Assembly: GCA_041663205.1 (NCBI GenBank)
Contig: JBAZQZ010000004.1
Span: 1-64,000, forward strand
Direction of reading: 5' to 3'
Origin: UM-FILTER-38-24 sp041663205
GTDB taxonomy: Bacteria; Patescibacteriota; Gracilibacteria; UBA1369; LOWO2-01-FULL-3
Length of the DNA: 64,000 nucleotides
Position numbers and translations under genes: made by a program. Shown in pieces: positions 1 to 7,942 of this stretch. Every line of letters starts with the position of its first letter. The first letter of the stretch is position 1. A model generated the notes under the pieces. It saw only the letters and a list, made by a program, of their open reading frames with translations, made no database searches and was not told the DNA's origin.

Positions 1-1491
1 TAGGCTGGAAATTACGTTTAGAATTTTATTTTCTTGTTCGCGTATCTCATCGATGTCATATGCGCCTTCCTCGTCCACCCATAAATTTATGTCCAAAGGG
101 GATTTGTTTTTTATGTCAGCTATCCATGCTCTTTTCTGTTGTTCGTAGGTTTGTTTTGGGGTGGGGGCGGGGCGAGGCGCGAGGGCCGTGGTCGAGCGAG
201 CGGGGGCTACTGTCGGAGTGGGGGCGGGAGACGCGGGGGCGGATTGTCGTTGTGGGGCTGGTTTTTGTTCTATTTTTAGAATGGGGGGTCTGTCTGTGGG
301 AGTTTCAAGAGTCACCTGGTATGTATCCCATAAATTTTTTTCCTTGTAGTATTTTGATGTCTTTAGTTTTTTGTCTGCTCTATCAAATTCCATTACGCCT
401 GACACACCTTTTTCGTTTTCGTCCCATACGTGGATTAGCTTATCCCCACTGTCGTTACCATATCTGTAGTCTATCCCCATTTTTATATTATTCGGCTTTC
501 TGATTCCGTAGTAGGTGCTGGTCTTGTCATTGAAGTTTACGGTGACGCCGTTCCCTTTTAATTCGTATTCGTGGTCAGTCGAAGAGCCTCTTTCTACTTT
601 CTGCGGGGCGGTTTTTTTCTTCCGTTTTGGTGTGGGGATTTTTTCTTCTTGGGGGATTTCGAGGTCTCCGGTGGCGTTTTTTAGCAGTAAGGAAGATCTG
701 CGCTGAGATCCGGTGGCGCGGGCGGAACCGAATTCCAAATAAATTATGTCGGTGGGAGAAAGGTCGGAATCTGAAATTCTTTCTTTGGCCAAGTTGGCGC
801 GCTGGACGCATAGGGCCATGTTGAAAATTCCTTTTGCGTTTGTGAAAACTTCTTCGTTATTTGCGATCAGGGTTTGAATGGCGGAAAGATCCGAATTTTC
901 GGTTGCCTCGAAGATATATTCATTTATTATTCCTTTCGTTTCCGCTGAAAGCAAGGTTTCCAATGATTCATTTGATTGAATATTAGCTTGCTGATCCAAG
1001 AGAAATTCCAAAGCGTAGGCTTTTTCTTGATGCCAATCCGTTTGTTTTTTGTTTATTTTTTTGATGCTGTAATTTGTGGCATCCACACCGCCAAGGAAAG
1101 CGAATTTTGAGACATCCAATGTCCCGGCGGAAATCATTGCTTTTATTGCGTTTAGAATTTTTTCTGTTGTCTTGGATCTCCCGTGTGAAGTTTTGTATTC
1201 GTCAAAATAATAATAACTTAAGGCTTGTCTGATTTGGATTTCCGTGACGTCTTGCAGGCCTTCTTTTTGCGAGAGGGCGGCTTTGATTTCCGTGAGAGTA
1301 GAGATTTTGGGCTTAGGTTTCAGTATTTCAGCTGGTGCGGCGCTTGTGTCTCTTAATTCAGGGTTTGCGGGTTTTGTGGCTTCCTTCGGGGACGGCGCTT
1401 TATCCGCGGTGACTGCTCCCGGAAGATCTGTCGCGTTTTCGGGAGGAATTTCAAAACAAAGGCGATTTTCGGAGAAGCTTAGTTTGTGCAT
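1..1491 (-). CDS. Unplaced protein, 3' end beyond the window
   Basis: An open frame of 497 codons starts at the ATG ending at 1491 (MHKLSFSENRL...) and leaves the window at base 1 without a stop, so its C-terminus is missing. There is no signal peptide or membrane segment. Residues about 20-55 are Pro/Ala-rich, residues about 60-270 look alpha-helical, residues about 290-325 are Lys/Pro-rich, then comes a short region with aromatic and Gly residues that may be beta-rich, then a second Pro/Ala linker (many AP and TP steps) near residues 430-465. The alternation of helical blocks with Pro/Ala linkers resembles the proteins at 47012-48751 and the N-terminus of the protein at 51449-52645. I recognise no catalytic motif. 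That it is coding is fairly certain from the length; function is unknown. Confidence 0.75.
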   Translation of the reverse strand, partial: MHKLSFSENRLCFEIPPENATDLPGAVTADKAPSPKEATKPANPELRDTSAAPAEILKPKPKISTLTEIKAALSQKEGLQDVTEIQIRQALSYYYFDEYKTSHGRSKTTEKILNAIKAMISAGTLDVSKFAFLGGVDATNYSIKKINKKQTDWHQEKAYALEFLLDQQANIQSNESLETLLSAETKGIINEYIFEATENSDLSAIQTLIANNEEVFTNAKGIFNMALCVQRANLAKERISDSDLSPTDIIYLEFGSARATGSQRRSSLLLKNATGDLEIPQEEKIPTPKRKKKTAPQKVERGSSTDHEYELKGNGVTVNFNDKTSTYYGIRKPNNIKMGIDYRYGNDSGDKLIHVWDENEKGVSGVMEFDRADKKLKTSKYYKEKNLWDTYQVTLETPTDRPPILKIEQKPAPQRQSAPASPAPTPTVAPARSTTALAPRPAPTPKQTYEQQKRAWIADIKNKSPLDINLWVDEEGAYDIDEIREQENKILNVISSL

Positions 1492-1526
1492 GTTTTTTAT
1501 TTTTGTTTTTGTTTTGTTCGATTGTG

Positions 1527-2627
1527 TTATTTTACCATATTTTTGAGCCTGTACGCAAGGTAGAAGAGTTTTTTAAATGCGTGCTCTTGGGGGTGGATAT
1601 AGGTGATGCGGGTCCCACCGAATTTGTTTTTGAAGTCGGTGACGCCCGAAAGTTTGTGTTTTTCGTCGTTTTCAGGTGAAATTCCCATAAAATCGTAGCA
1701 TTTGAATCCGTCTTTTTTGGCTTCTTTTATGGCATGCCATTGAAGCAGATAGGGGGCCATCGTGTTTCTGTATTCGTTTGAGGAGGCACCGTAGTAGTAG
1801 GTTGTCGTGTCTTTGTGGCTTACCGCAATCATCCCGGCGACCGGGATCTCCCCGTATTTTGCGATGTATAAAATGCCCTGCGGAGGATGAGGGGTTTTGT
1901 AATTTGTTTTTTGCGGAGTTAAGTTTTCGATCATCGCGGCGTAAACTTCTTTCGGGTGCCTTGTGAATCCGTCTCTCGCCGTTGTGTCGCCGAGTAGTTC
2001 GTAGAAGTCGTCAATGGCTTTGTTCAGGGCTTCGCGTGATGTGTCCTTTTCGGTGTATTTTTCGATTTTTATACCTTTTTTCTCGGCAAGTTTTATATTG
2101 TATCGGCCTTTTGGCTTCATTTCCGAGAGTAATTCTTCTTCGGATTTTGTCAGGTCGAGGACTAAAGTGTCTTGCGGATAAAATCCTTCTTTGATTTTTT
2201 TGAAATTTTTGAAAAGTAAGTCTGTTTTTCTTGCAGATGCGAGGATTGGCATATCAAAGCGCAAAAAAATCGATTTTTCTTGCTTCGCGAGTTTTGTTAT
2301 TTCGTCCATGAGCAGTGAAACTTGTGCGTTTATTTCTTTTTCCGAGAGATTTTCGTAGTCTAAAAGTGGCCCGCGCGAGCCATAAAACCAAGAATATCCT
2401 TTTGGCATTTTGTGGCGAATTACGACTGTCCCGCCGAGTATTTTCGGAGAAGTTTTTTTTGTTTCTTTGTCATCCGTGAGCGCAATAATCCAGTATTGTC
2501 CGCGACCTTTTATCGCGCCTTGAAAACGCGCCCATGCCGAAGATTGATGGATGCTCCCGACCGGGTGATTGTTTACAAATTCGTCCCAAATTATCTCCTC
2601 TGATTTTGCTAAAATTTTGGCTTTCAT
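1527..2627 (-). CDS. FemX/FemAB-family aminoacyltransferase (peptidoglycan bridge)
   Basis: The 366-residue protein matches the FemAB (GNAT-fold) family that adds amino acids from aminoacyl-tRNA to lipid II to build peptidoglycan cross-bridges. Seen in the sequence: an N-terminal WDEFVNNHP...HQSSAWARFQG segment typical of family starts, an RGPLLDY motif at about residue 90, the LDLTKSEEELLSEMKPKGRYNIK block at about 155-180 (the KxRYNIxxAxKKG signature), and a C-terminal YYYGASS...APYLLQWHAIKEAKKDG...YDFMGI block. Length is near the usual 340-420. No membrane segment, so it acts at the inner face of the membrane. Which residue it adds cannot be told. An AT-rich 51-bp repeat copy about 65 bp upstream may act as its promoter region. 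Confidence 0.88.
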   Translation of the reverse strand: MKAKILAKSEEIIWDEFVNNHPVGSIHQSSAWARFQGAIKGRGQYWIIALTDDKETKKTSPKILGGTVVIRHKMPKGYSWFYGSRGPLLDYENLSEKEINAQVSLLMDEITKLAKQEKSIFLRFDMPILASARKTDLLFKNFKKIKEGFYPQDTLVLDLTKSEEELLSEMKPKGRYNIKLAEKKGIKIEKYTEKDTSREALNKAIDDFYELLGDTTARDGFTRHPKEVYAAMIENLTPQKTNYKTPHPPQGILYIAKYGEIPVAGMIAVSHKDTTTYYYGASSNEYRNTMAPYLLQWHAIKEAKKDGFKCYDFMGISPENDEKHKLSGVTDFKNKFGGTRITYIHPQEHAFKKLFYLAYRLKNMVK

Positions 2628-2691
2628 CAGGGATATTTTACACTACTTCTTTAGGCGTTTCCATGCTTTTTGGAGGTTTTTGTCGAAGGTG

Positions 2692-2742
2692 AGTAGGTCG
2701 ACATTAAATTTTTATTAAATTTTGTTAAAAAATTTATAAAAA
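2692..2742. repeat. 51-bp direct repeat, copy 1
   Basis: Begins AGTAGGTCGACATTAAATT and continues as an A/T-rich run of TTAAAT and TTTATAAAA words. The copy at 3373-3423 is in the same orientation, 681 bp away, and differs at two positions (T/C, T/C) by eye. It lies upstream of the FemX-like gene on the minus strand, so it may carry promoter or UP-element functions. Confidence 0.85.
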
Positions 2743-2750
2743 GATTTTGG

Positions 2751-2778
2751 TTGAAGTTTTTTCGTGGAAGTGTATTAT
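2751..2778 (+). promoter_or_regulatory. Sigma70-type promoter for a short transcript
   Basis: TTGAAG at 2751-2756 and TATTAT at 2773-2778 are spaced by 16 bp, giving a predicted start near 2785. No plus-strand gene follows, but a hairpin with a T run ends at 2839. Confidence 0.45.
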
Positions 2779-2784
2779 TGTGGT

Positions 2785-2839
2785 AATCACCATGAGAGGC
2801 TACCCAAAGGTTTTTGTGCCGCGGCAATGCCTCTTTTTT
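2785..2839 (+). ncRNA. Candidate small RNA of about 55 nt
   Basis: Between a promoter-like pair (2751-2778) and the end of the NYN gene, AGAGGC at 2795-2800 can pair with GCCTCT at 2829-2834, which runs directly into six T residues, as in an intrinsic terminator. The enclosed segment holds an ACC/GGT mini-hairpin and the self-complementary TGCCGCGGCA. A 33-codon frame beginning at the ATG at 2792 runs on into the NYN gene antisense, but its coding value is doubtful. On the minus strand the same hairpin lacks a T run, so it is not a good terminator for the NYN gene. No match to 4.5S, 6S or tmRNA was recognised. Confidence 0.35.
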
Positions 2840-2840
2840 G

Positions 2841-3338
2841 TTATTTGGAGAGTTGATTTTTCGTGTTATTTAAAAATATTATTTGCTTATTGAATTCTCT
2901 TAACAGCGCGGAATATTTATATCTGTTTGGAATAATCAGTCCAAATAATTTATTATTATTTTTTAGATATTTTATAAGGCAGTGAAAATCTCCATCGCCA
3001 GTTACAATTATGGATTTGTCGTAATTTGCATATTCCACCATTGAATGTAAAACTAATTCCGCATCGATATTCCCTTTTATTGTTCTATTTTTCGTTTCCC
3101 TCAGTGTCGGCTTGAATATTAGAGAATAATTTGCTCCTCTAAGGAAATGATAAAGTTTTTTGTTTTCCTTGATAAATCCTAAGAAAAGATAGGCTTTTTT
3201 TATTTTGAACCTGTCTGAAAGATATCTTCTGAACTTTGCAAAATCCAATCTCCATCCCTGATCCCGAATCGAGAGATTCAGATTTTGGCTGTCTATAAAG
3301 GCATAGATGATTTCTTTTTGTGGTTGTGTTTCGCTCAT
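2841..3338 (-). CDS. NYN/LabA-like domain putative ribonuclease
   Basis: The 165-residue protein is essentially one NYN (PIN-like, DUF88/LabA) domain. Visible metal-binding acidic positions are AFIDSQNLN near residue 15, KGNIDAEL near residue 90, and VTGDGDF near residue 113, the order expected for a PIN-like active site. NYN proteins of this type are thought to cleave RNA, but the target cannot be inferred. The gene sits alone between two copies of a 51-bp direct repeat (2692-2742 and 3373-3423), unlike its neighbours, and a terminator separates it from ftsZ upstream. Its base composition is more AT-rich than that of the flanking genes, which fits acquisition. Confidence 0.85.
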   Translation of the reverse strand: MSETQPQKEIIYAFIDSQNLNLSIRDQGWRLDFAKFRRYLSDRFKIKKAYLFLGFIKENKKLYHFLRGANYSLIFKPTLRETKNRTIKGNIDAELVLHSMVEYANYDKSIIVTGDGDFHCLIKYLKNNNKLFGLIIPNRYKYSALLREFNKQIIFLNNTKNQLSK

Positions 3339-3372
3339 TTTTGAAAGTTTAAGAATTATTTTAAATGAGCGT

Positions 3373-3423
3373 AGCAGGCCGACATTAAATTTTTATTAAA
3401 TTTTGTTAAAAAATTTATAAAAA
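3373..3423. repeat. 51-bp direct repeat, copy 2
   Basis: Same orientation as the copy at 2692-2742, two mismatches by eye (AGCAGGCCGACATTAAATT start). It ends in the A run of the terminator that follows ftsZ and lies about 35 bp upstream of the NYN start codon. Confidence 0.85.
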
Positions 3424-3451
3424 AAATCCCTCTTTTTTGGGGAGGGATTTT
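3417..3451 (-). terminator. Intrinsic terminator after ftsZ
   Basis: On the minus strand AAAATCCCTC pairs perfectly with GAGGGATTTT (10 bp, arms 3423-3432 and 3442-3451, 9-nt loop) and is followed by a run of about eight T. It lies about 55 bp past the ftsZ stop. The flanking A run allows activity in both directions. Confidence 0.85.
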
Positions 3452-3504
3452 GATGATCTATTTTAGTTGTGTAGAGGATGAATACCGTACGACTTCGTCG
3501 CATG

Positions 3505-4668
3505 TTAATTCATTTTTTGTCTGATGAAAGCCGGAATGTCGAGTTCGTTTTCGGTTTGTTTGAGTGGCATTGATTCTGTGTTTCCGAAGGCCGAGCGAGC
3601 GCGCGCTTTCAAAATCGAAGTGTCGTTTTGTTTGTAATCAAAGCCCGTGGCGACAACCGTGATCTTAATTTCGCCCGTGTATGAGTCATTTATGACGGCT
3701 CCGAAGATGATATTCGCTTCAGGATCTGCGGCTTCCGTGATTACTCTTGCGGCTTCGTCAACTTCGAACATACTCAAGTCGTTTCCTCCTGTAATATTGA
3801 ACAAAATACCTTTTGCCCCGTCGATGGAAAGTTCCAAAAGCGGGCTTTCGATAGCGGCTTTTGCGGCTTCTTGAGCTCTGTTTTCTCCGGTTCCGTAACC
3901 GATTCCCATAAGTGCCGAACCTGCGTTTTCCATGACAGCTTTCACGTCCGCGAAGTCAACGTTTATCATTCCATGAACCGTGATCAAATCCGCGATGCCT
4001 TGAACACCTTGTCTTAGAACATCGTCAACGACCGCAAACGCATCGTTTAGCGGAGTTTTCTTGTCTATTATTGAAAGGATTTTGTCGTTTGGAATTGTGA
4101 TTAATGTGTCCACTTTGTTTTTTAGATTTTCCAATCCTTCGTCCGCCTGGCTCTTCCTTCTGTGTCCTTCGAATGAGAATGGCTTTGTGACAACCGCGAC
4201 CGTTAGAATGCCCATTTCTTTAGCTACACTGGCGATCACCGGCGCACCTCCCGTTCCCGTTCCGCCTCCAAGTCCGCAAGTGATGAAAATCATGTCGCTA
4301 CCTTGAAGTGAATCTCTTATTTCATCGATGCTTTCTTCTGCGGCCTGTCTTCCGATATCCGGATTTGAACCTGCCCCGAGTCCACGTGTTGTGGCCTTGC
4401 CAACATTGATTTTTGTTGGAGATTCAGAGTGGTACAGCGCTTGTGCATCCGTATTTATTGTAATAAACTCAACGCCTTTCAACCCTGATTTAATCATGCG
4501 GTTAATGGCATTTCCTCCGCCTCCACCCACGCCAATCACTTTTATATTTGCGATTGGAGTGATTTCCGGAGTGACTTCCATAGTTCTTGGTCTTGGTTTT
4601 ACCGTCGTTGATTCTCTATGCGAAGAGAAAAGGTTTTTCAGGTCTTGTTTGTCATCACGTATTGCCAT
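3505..4668 (-). CDS. ftsZ: Cell division GTPase FtsZ
   Basis: 387 residues, normal FtsZ length. FtsZ is the tubulin-like GTPase that polymerises into the Z-ring. The start of the GTPase domain is IKVIGVGGGGGNAINRM near residue 43, the tubulin signature GGGTGTGGAPVIA is near 132, the T7-loop region NVDFADVKAVM is near 235, and the C-terminus ends in DIPAFIRQKMN, the conserved C-terminal peptide that binds FtsA. The first 40 residues are a variable extension. It lies directly downstream of ftsA on the same strand with a 104-bp gap that holds its own promoter with a palindrome over the -35 box. Confidence 0.98.
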   Translation of the reverse strand: MAIRDDKQDLKNLFSSHRESTTVKPRPRTMEVTPEITPIANIKVIGVGGGGGNAINRMIKSGLKGVEFITINTDAQALYHSESPTKINVGKATTRGLGAGSNPDIGRQAAEESIDEIRDSLQGSDMIFITCGLGGGTGTGGAPVIASVAKEMGILTVAVVTKPFSFEGHRRKSQADEGLENLKNKVDTLITIPNDKILSIIDKKTPLNDAFAVVDDVLRQGVQGIADLITVHGMINVDFADVKAVMENAGSALMGIGYGTGENRAQEAAKAAIESPLLELSIDGAKGILFNITGGNDLSMFEVDEAARVITEAADPEANIIFGAVINDSYTGEIKITVVATGFDYKQNDTSILKARARSAFGNTESMPLKQTENELDIPAFIRQKMN

Positions 4669-4695
4669 GGCATTTTTTTATTAAATGGAGAAGAA

Positions 4696-4725
4696 TTATT
4701 ACTCATCTCTTGACATATTGTCAAG
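4696..4725 (-). promoter_or_regulatory. ftsZ promoter with palindromic operator-like site
   Basis: Reading on the minus strand, TTGACA (4719-4724) and TAATAA (4696-4701) are spaced by 17 bp, a strong sigma70 match. The -35 box is one arm of a perfect 7+3+7 palindrome, CTTGACA / TGTCAAG at 4709-4725, so a bound dimer would block RNA polymerase. The predicted start is near 4690, leaving a short leader before the ftsZ ATG at 4668. Confidence 0.6.
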
Positions 4726-4772
4726 CTAAAACTTAATTTAAATAGTGAGTAATTTATATCCAAGGGAAGCCT

Positions 4773-6014
4773 TTACGGAAGCAGGTTTTTAAACCAGCTC
4801 TTTACATTGTGCATTCCTTTCTTCAAATTTATGCCCTTTAATCCCATTCCCGAGTGCGGTCTGCCTTCAAATCTTGACCCCCAAATTAAAAGTCCGATTG
4901 TTGTTGCGTATGCAGGATCGTCAATTTTGTCCACAACTCCGTCATAATTTTGGGGGAACCCGATTTGCGCGGGAAGATTTAATATTTCGCGGGCAAGGTC
5001 TATTATTCCCGGCATTTTTGCCCCGGCACCCGTGAGGATTGCGCCCGCCGGAAGCATTCCATCTCTGTGAATTCTTGCAAGTTCGTCTTTTACGAGCAAT
5101 AAAATTTCGTGGTATCTGGCCTGAATAATTTCCACGACTTGTCTCTTTGACACAACATGAACGTCGATTTTGCTCAATAATGAAAGGTCTATGACTTCTC
5201 TGTCGTTTACGTCTTCAGGAATCACGCTTCCGTATTCGATTTTTAGTTTTTCGGCTGTATCGATCGATGTGCGAAGGCCGATTGCGATGTCGTTTGTGAC
5301 GTTTTCTCCGCCAATCGGGATCATTGATGTGTGGAGGAGCGAGCCGTCTTCAAAAACCGTGACGGAAGTGCCGCCGCATCCGATGTCTACAACGGCTACG
5401 CCAAGCTCTTTCTGGCGTTTTGAAAGGACAGCCTCGGATGGTGCGAGTGAATTTGGAATAATATCATCAATATCCACTCCGGATTGCAGTACGCATTTTT
5501 CGAGATTTTTGATTGTCGGATCGAATCCGGTGATAATGTGTGTTTCGACTTCGAGGCGAATTCCGGTCATTCCGACAGGATATTTTATGCCTTTTTGTTC
5601 GTCCACCGTGAATGTCTTCGGGATAATTCTTAAAATTCTTCTGTTGCTTGGGATCGTGACCGCTTGTGCGGCTTCGATAACGCGATCCACGTCGTCTTCG
5701 GAGATTTCGTTTTCGGCTTGTGAAACAGCTATTACGCCTCTTGAGTTTAGTGATTCGATGTGGTTTCCGCCGATCCCTAAAAATACGTGATTAATAGGTT
5801 CTCCGGCCATTCTTTCCGCATCTTCGAGGGATGCCGAAATGCTGTTTATTGTTTCTTCAACATCTATAACCGCGCCTTTTCGCAGACCCGTTGACGGGGC
5901 GATGCCTACTCCTATCACGTTTGTTATCGGAGAATCGTCGTTTTTTACTCCGACGACCGTTCTTATTTTTGAGCTGCCGATGTCCAGACTGGCAACAATT
6001 TTTGATCTTGCCAT
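4773..6014 (-). CDS. ftsA: Cell division protein FtsA
   Basis: Actin-like ATPase that tethers FtsZ to the membrane. I place the start at the second Met (6014, MARSKIVASLDIGSSK...), giving 413 residues, because the family begins with this phosphate-1 strand; an upstream in-frame Met at 6080 would add 22 Ser-rich residues. Visible motifs: DIGSSKIRTVVG (phosphate 1), VAVVDIGCGGTSVTVFEDG (phosphate 2, near residue 205), GAILTGAGAKMPGI (adenosine motif, near 325), and a C-terminal amphipathic segment KKGMHNVKSWFKNLLP that should bind the membrane. Followed by ftsZ, the classic order. Confidence 0.97.
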   Translation of the reverse strand: MARSKIVASLDIGSSKIRTVVGVKNDDSPITNVIGVGIAPSTGLRKGAVIDVEETINSISASLEDAERMAGEPINHVFLGIGGNHIESLNSRGVIAVSQAENEISEDDVDRVIEAAQAVTIPSNRRILRIIPKTFTVDEQKGIKYPVGMTGIRLEVETHIITGFDPTIKNLEKCVLQSGVDIDDIIPNSLAPSEAVLSKRQKELGVAVVDIGCGGTSVTVFEDGSLLHTSMIPIGGENVTNDIAIGLRTSIDTAEKLKIEYGSVIPEDVNDREVIDLSLLSKIDVHVVSKRQVVEIIQARYHEILLLVKDELARIHRDGMLPAGAILTGAGAKMPGIIDLAREILNLPAQIGFPQNYDGVVDKIDDPAYATTIGLLIWGSRFEGRPHSGMGLKGINLKKGMHNVKSWFKNLLP

Positions 6015-6131
6015 ATTTTGTTTTGTAAATTTTATGCCCGTGCTGTGACTGATACTACTAGAAATCCTTTTTGATGACAATTCAAAAAATTGTTCGGGCG
6101 GGATGTATAGGGAGGGAATAATTTTAAAAAC

Positions 6132-6452
6132 TTAGCGTGGGCCGGGACGGTATCCGAAGTCAGGACCATCACCGTGTAATGGTGGTTCGCGATGGAACCT
6201 GCCAGGCTGACCGCGTGGTGGGTCAAGACGGACACCTGGGCCGGGATCAGGTGTTTCACCAGGGATTTTGAACTGTTGGCCGGGGCTAATTCCAAACTTC
6301 TCTCGTGCTTTTGCAATTTCATCCTCTATGTATGCTTGGCCGCGGTCTATTATCGGGAAGGGGTTCACTAAGTCGTTGGGGACTTGTCCCCCAACTTGAG
6401 TAGTTTCGGCTTGATCTGGGGAAGTTCCGCCTTTAGTTTCTGGATTTGCCAT
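6132..6452 (-). CDS. Small Pro/Gly-rich unplaced protein
   Basis: 106 residues starting MANPETKGGTSPDQ. The N-terminal half has a short helical stretch (AYIEDEIAKAREKFG) and the C-terminal half is Pro/Gly/Arg-rich (GPGVRLDPPRGQPG), so it is probably disordered. No signal peptide. It lies just upstream of ftsA on the same strand and could be co-transcribed with it. A competing frame (6032-6322) has less plausible composition. Coding status rests on the typical start context and composition only. Confidence 0.5.
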   Translation of the reverse strand: MANPETKGGTSPDQAETTQVGGQVPNDLVNPFPIIDRGQAYIEDEIAKAREKFGISPGQQFKIPGETPDPGPGVRLDPPRGQPGRFHREPPLHGDGPDFGYRPGPR

Positions 6453-6555
6453 ATATTTGTTTATTATGAAATTCTTTGGCTGAAGTATGATTTATTTTTC
6501 GGGAATGTCAATTTTTTCACGCCGGGGCAAGATGGTGAACTAAGTTTTGATCTTA

Positions 6556-7446
6556 TTAATTTGCCCTTCTTTTTCGCATCTCTATATAGTCAGTGTCGGC
6601 GGAGTGCGCGAGTTCGTGATGTGCTTTGCAAAGCGGGGTGAGGTAGTGTGGATTATGGCTTGGTACGGCGGAAAATCTGCGGATGTGATGGATTTGTGTT
6701 GAAGGTTTTTGGCAATTTTGGACGGAACATTTTGTGCCGTGTTCAAGGTAGAGGATTTTTTTGACGGAGACGGGGATATGTCTTGATGGCTTGCCGTAGG
6801 GTTTTTCGGGTGCTGGCGAATTCTCTTTTTGTAGGATTTTTTGGCCAATTTCCTCTTTCTTCTGCGCGATTTCTTGTTCACGGGTTTGCAGAAATTTGAG
6901 AAGCAGGTCGTTTATGTCGATGCCTTTTTGTTGGAGTTCAAGAAGTTTTTTTTGGACTTCTTGCGATAAATTTAAAGAATTTTTCTCATCTTTTAAAGTC
7001 TGCCCGGGCAGACTTTTTGGGTCGATTTCTGGCTCAAACAAGCCATTTTGTTTTTCATCTCTCACCAAAGTTTCAACAGCACTTTTTGATAAAATTTGCA
7101 CTTGGTTTGCCAAGAATTTTTCATTTTCAGGTTTTGCGATCGAGACGATTCTGGCAAGTTTGTTTATGCTCACTTTTCCGGCAACTAAAAGTGTTTTTAA
7201 GGCGGGCGTTTCTTCAAATCTTTTTTCCAAATTCAAAACCAGTCTTGTTTGTTCTTCGCTTAGCCCTGCCAATTTTTTTGAAAATTCAAAGATGGAACAA
7301 AAGCCTTTTTTCTCGTACAATTTTCTTTTGAAAACTTCCGGCAAAAGTCCTGCAAATCTTTGTCGCCAGATTCGCGTGCGTTCGCCGTATTCTTTGCAAA
7401 GATTGTATAAATTTTCGTCACTGATTGTTGTTATTTTTGTATTCAT
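6556..7446 (-). CDS. HNH endonuclease-domain protein
   Basis: The C-terminal 60 residues hold an HNH nuclease fold: CSVQNC and HHIRRFSA, then the LTPLCKAHHELAH motif, with two CxxC/C-type metal ligands. The N-terminal 230 residues are helical and Lys/Gln-rich, similar in plan to the 13E12/DUF222-type HNH proteins. I chose the ATG at 7446 (MNTKITTISDENLYNLCKEYGERTR, 296 residues); the frame is open upstream to 7671 but that part is made of the degenerate repeat array and is unlikely to be translated. Such proteins may be homing or restriction-type nucleases, but no recognition domain or partner is visible. Confidence 0.8.
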   Translation of the reverse strand: MNTKITTISDENLYNLCKEYGERTRIWRQRFAGLLPEVFKRKLYEKKGFCSIFEFSKKLAGLSEEQTRLVLNLEKRFEETPALKTLLVAGKVSINKLARIVSIAKPENEKFLANQVQILSKSAVETLVRDEKQNGLFEPEIDPKSLPGQTLKDEKNSLNLSQEVQKKLLELQQKGIDINDLLLKFLQTREQEIAQKKEEIGQKILQKENSPAPEKPYGKPSRHIPVSVKKILYLEHGTKCSVQNCQKPSTQIHHIRRFSAVPSHNPHYLTPLCKAHHELAHSADTDYIEMRKRRAN

Positions 7447-7525
7447 AGGATTATTTTTAAAGATGTTTTGTGCCCGAATATTAGCATCTGCAAGCCAAAA
7501 TTTCAACTTTTTCGAGTAGCGAATT

Positions 7526-7881
7526 CTTAAAATGTGACGCGTAATAAAACTCGATATTTTGGCTAAAGAAAGCCACGAAAAGTACTTGCTCGGGATAAAA
7601 AATATTGTAAAATGTGCGGTGAGGAGGGGAGAGTTTTTGGCTGAAAGAAGCCCTAAAAGATGCTTGTCCAAGACGAAAGATATTGCGAAACGCGCGACGG
7701 GGATACAGAGGATTTTGGCCTAGGGGAGCCGTAAAAGATACCCGCCAAGACGAAAAATGTTGTGCGACACACGTTTGCAATGCGTGGCGAGGACAGAAAG
7801 GGTTTTGGCTAAAGAAAGCCCAAAAGTACATTCGCCAAGACAAGGATTTGTCATAAAATATGCAAACTGGCAGGACAACGT
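7526..7881. repeat. Degenerate tandem repeat array, four units of 78-90 nt
   Basis: Units begin with TTGGC at 7559, 7637, 7715 and 7805, with a decayed partial unit at about 7526-7558. Unit lengths are 78, 78, 90 and about 77. Each unit starts with a small stem-loop in which GGCT or GGCC is closed by AGCC after 6-7 purine-rich nt, followed by an AAAAGATAC/ACTT-like word, a CCAAGACGAAA-like word and a GGGGA/AGGACA-like word. On the minus strand a 120-codon frame (7481-7843) stays open with a 26-residue period (FSQNP.. repeats), but it has no other coding support. This fills the 496-bp gap between the HNH gene and the exonuclease gene. A hairpin (GGGCTT / AAGCCC) lies at about 7884-7911. Confidence 0.7.
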
Positions 7882-7942
7882 TTTGGGCTTTGCCATTACA
7901 TAAACGAAGCCCTTCCGCTATAAAAGCCTCAAGGCGTGTACA

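Noticed and set aside
60..824. Plus-strand frames in the first 800 bases
   Set aside because: They overlap a single 497-codon minus-strand frame with normal composition; they are antisense shadows.
2792..2893. 33-codon frame MRGYPKVFVPRQ... within the candidate small RNA
   Set aside because: It overlaps the end of the NYN gene antisense and has no similarity or start signal; the hairpin with a T run explains the region better.
6032..6322. 96-codon minus-strand frame near the ftsA start
   Set aside because: Competes with the frame at 6132-6452 and overlaps the N-terminus of ftsA; its composition (His, Ser, Leu) is less protein-like.
7481..7843. 120-codon minus-strand frame with a 26-residue period
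   Set aside because: The periodicity is a consequence of the DNA array, and unusual residues (W, C, H, F) are frequent; no independent coding evidence. Listed as a repeat instead.
7559..7881. CRISPR array
   Set aside because: Units are degenerate along their whole length, with no identical repeats separated by unique spacers, and no cas gene is near.
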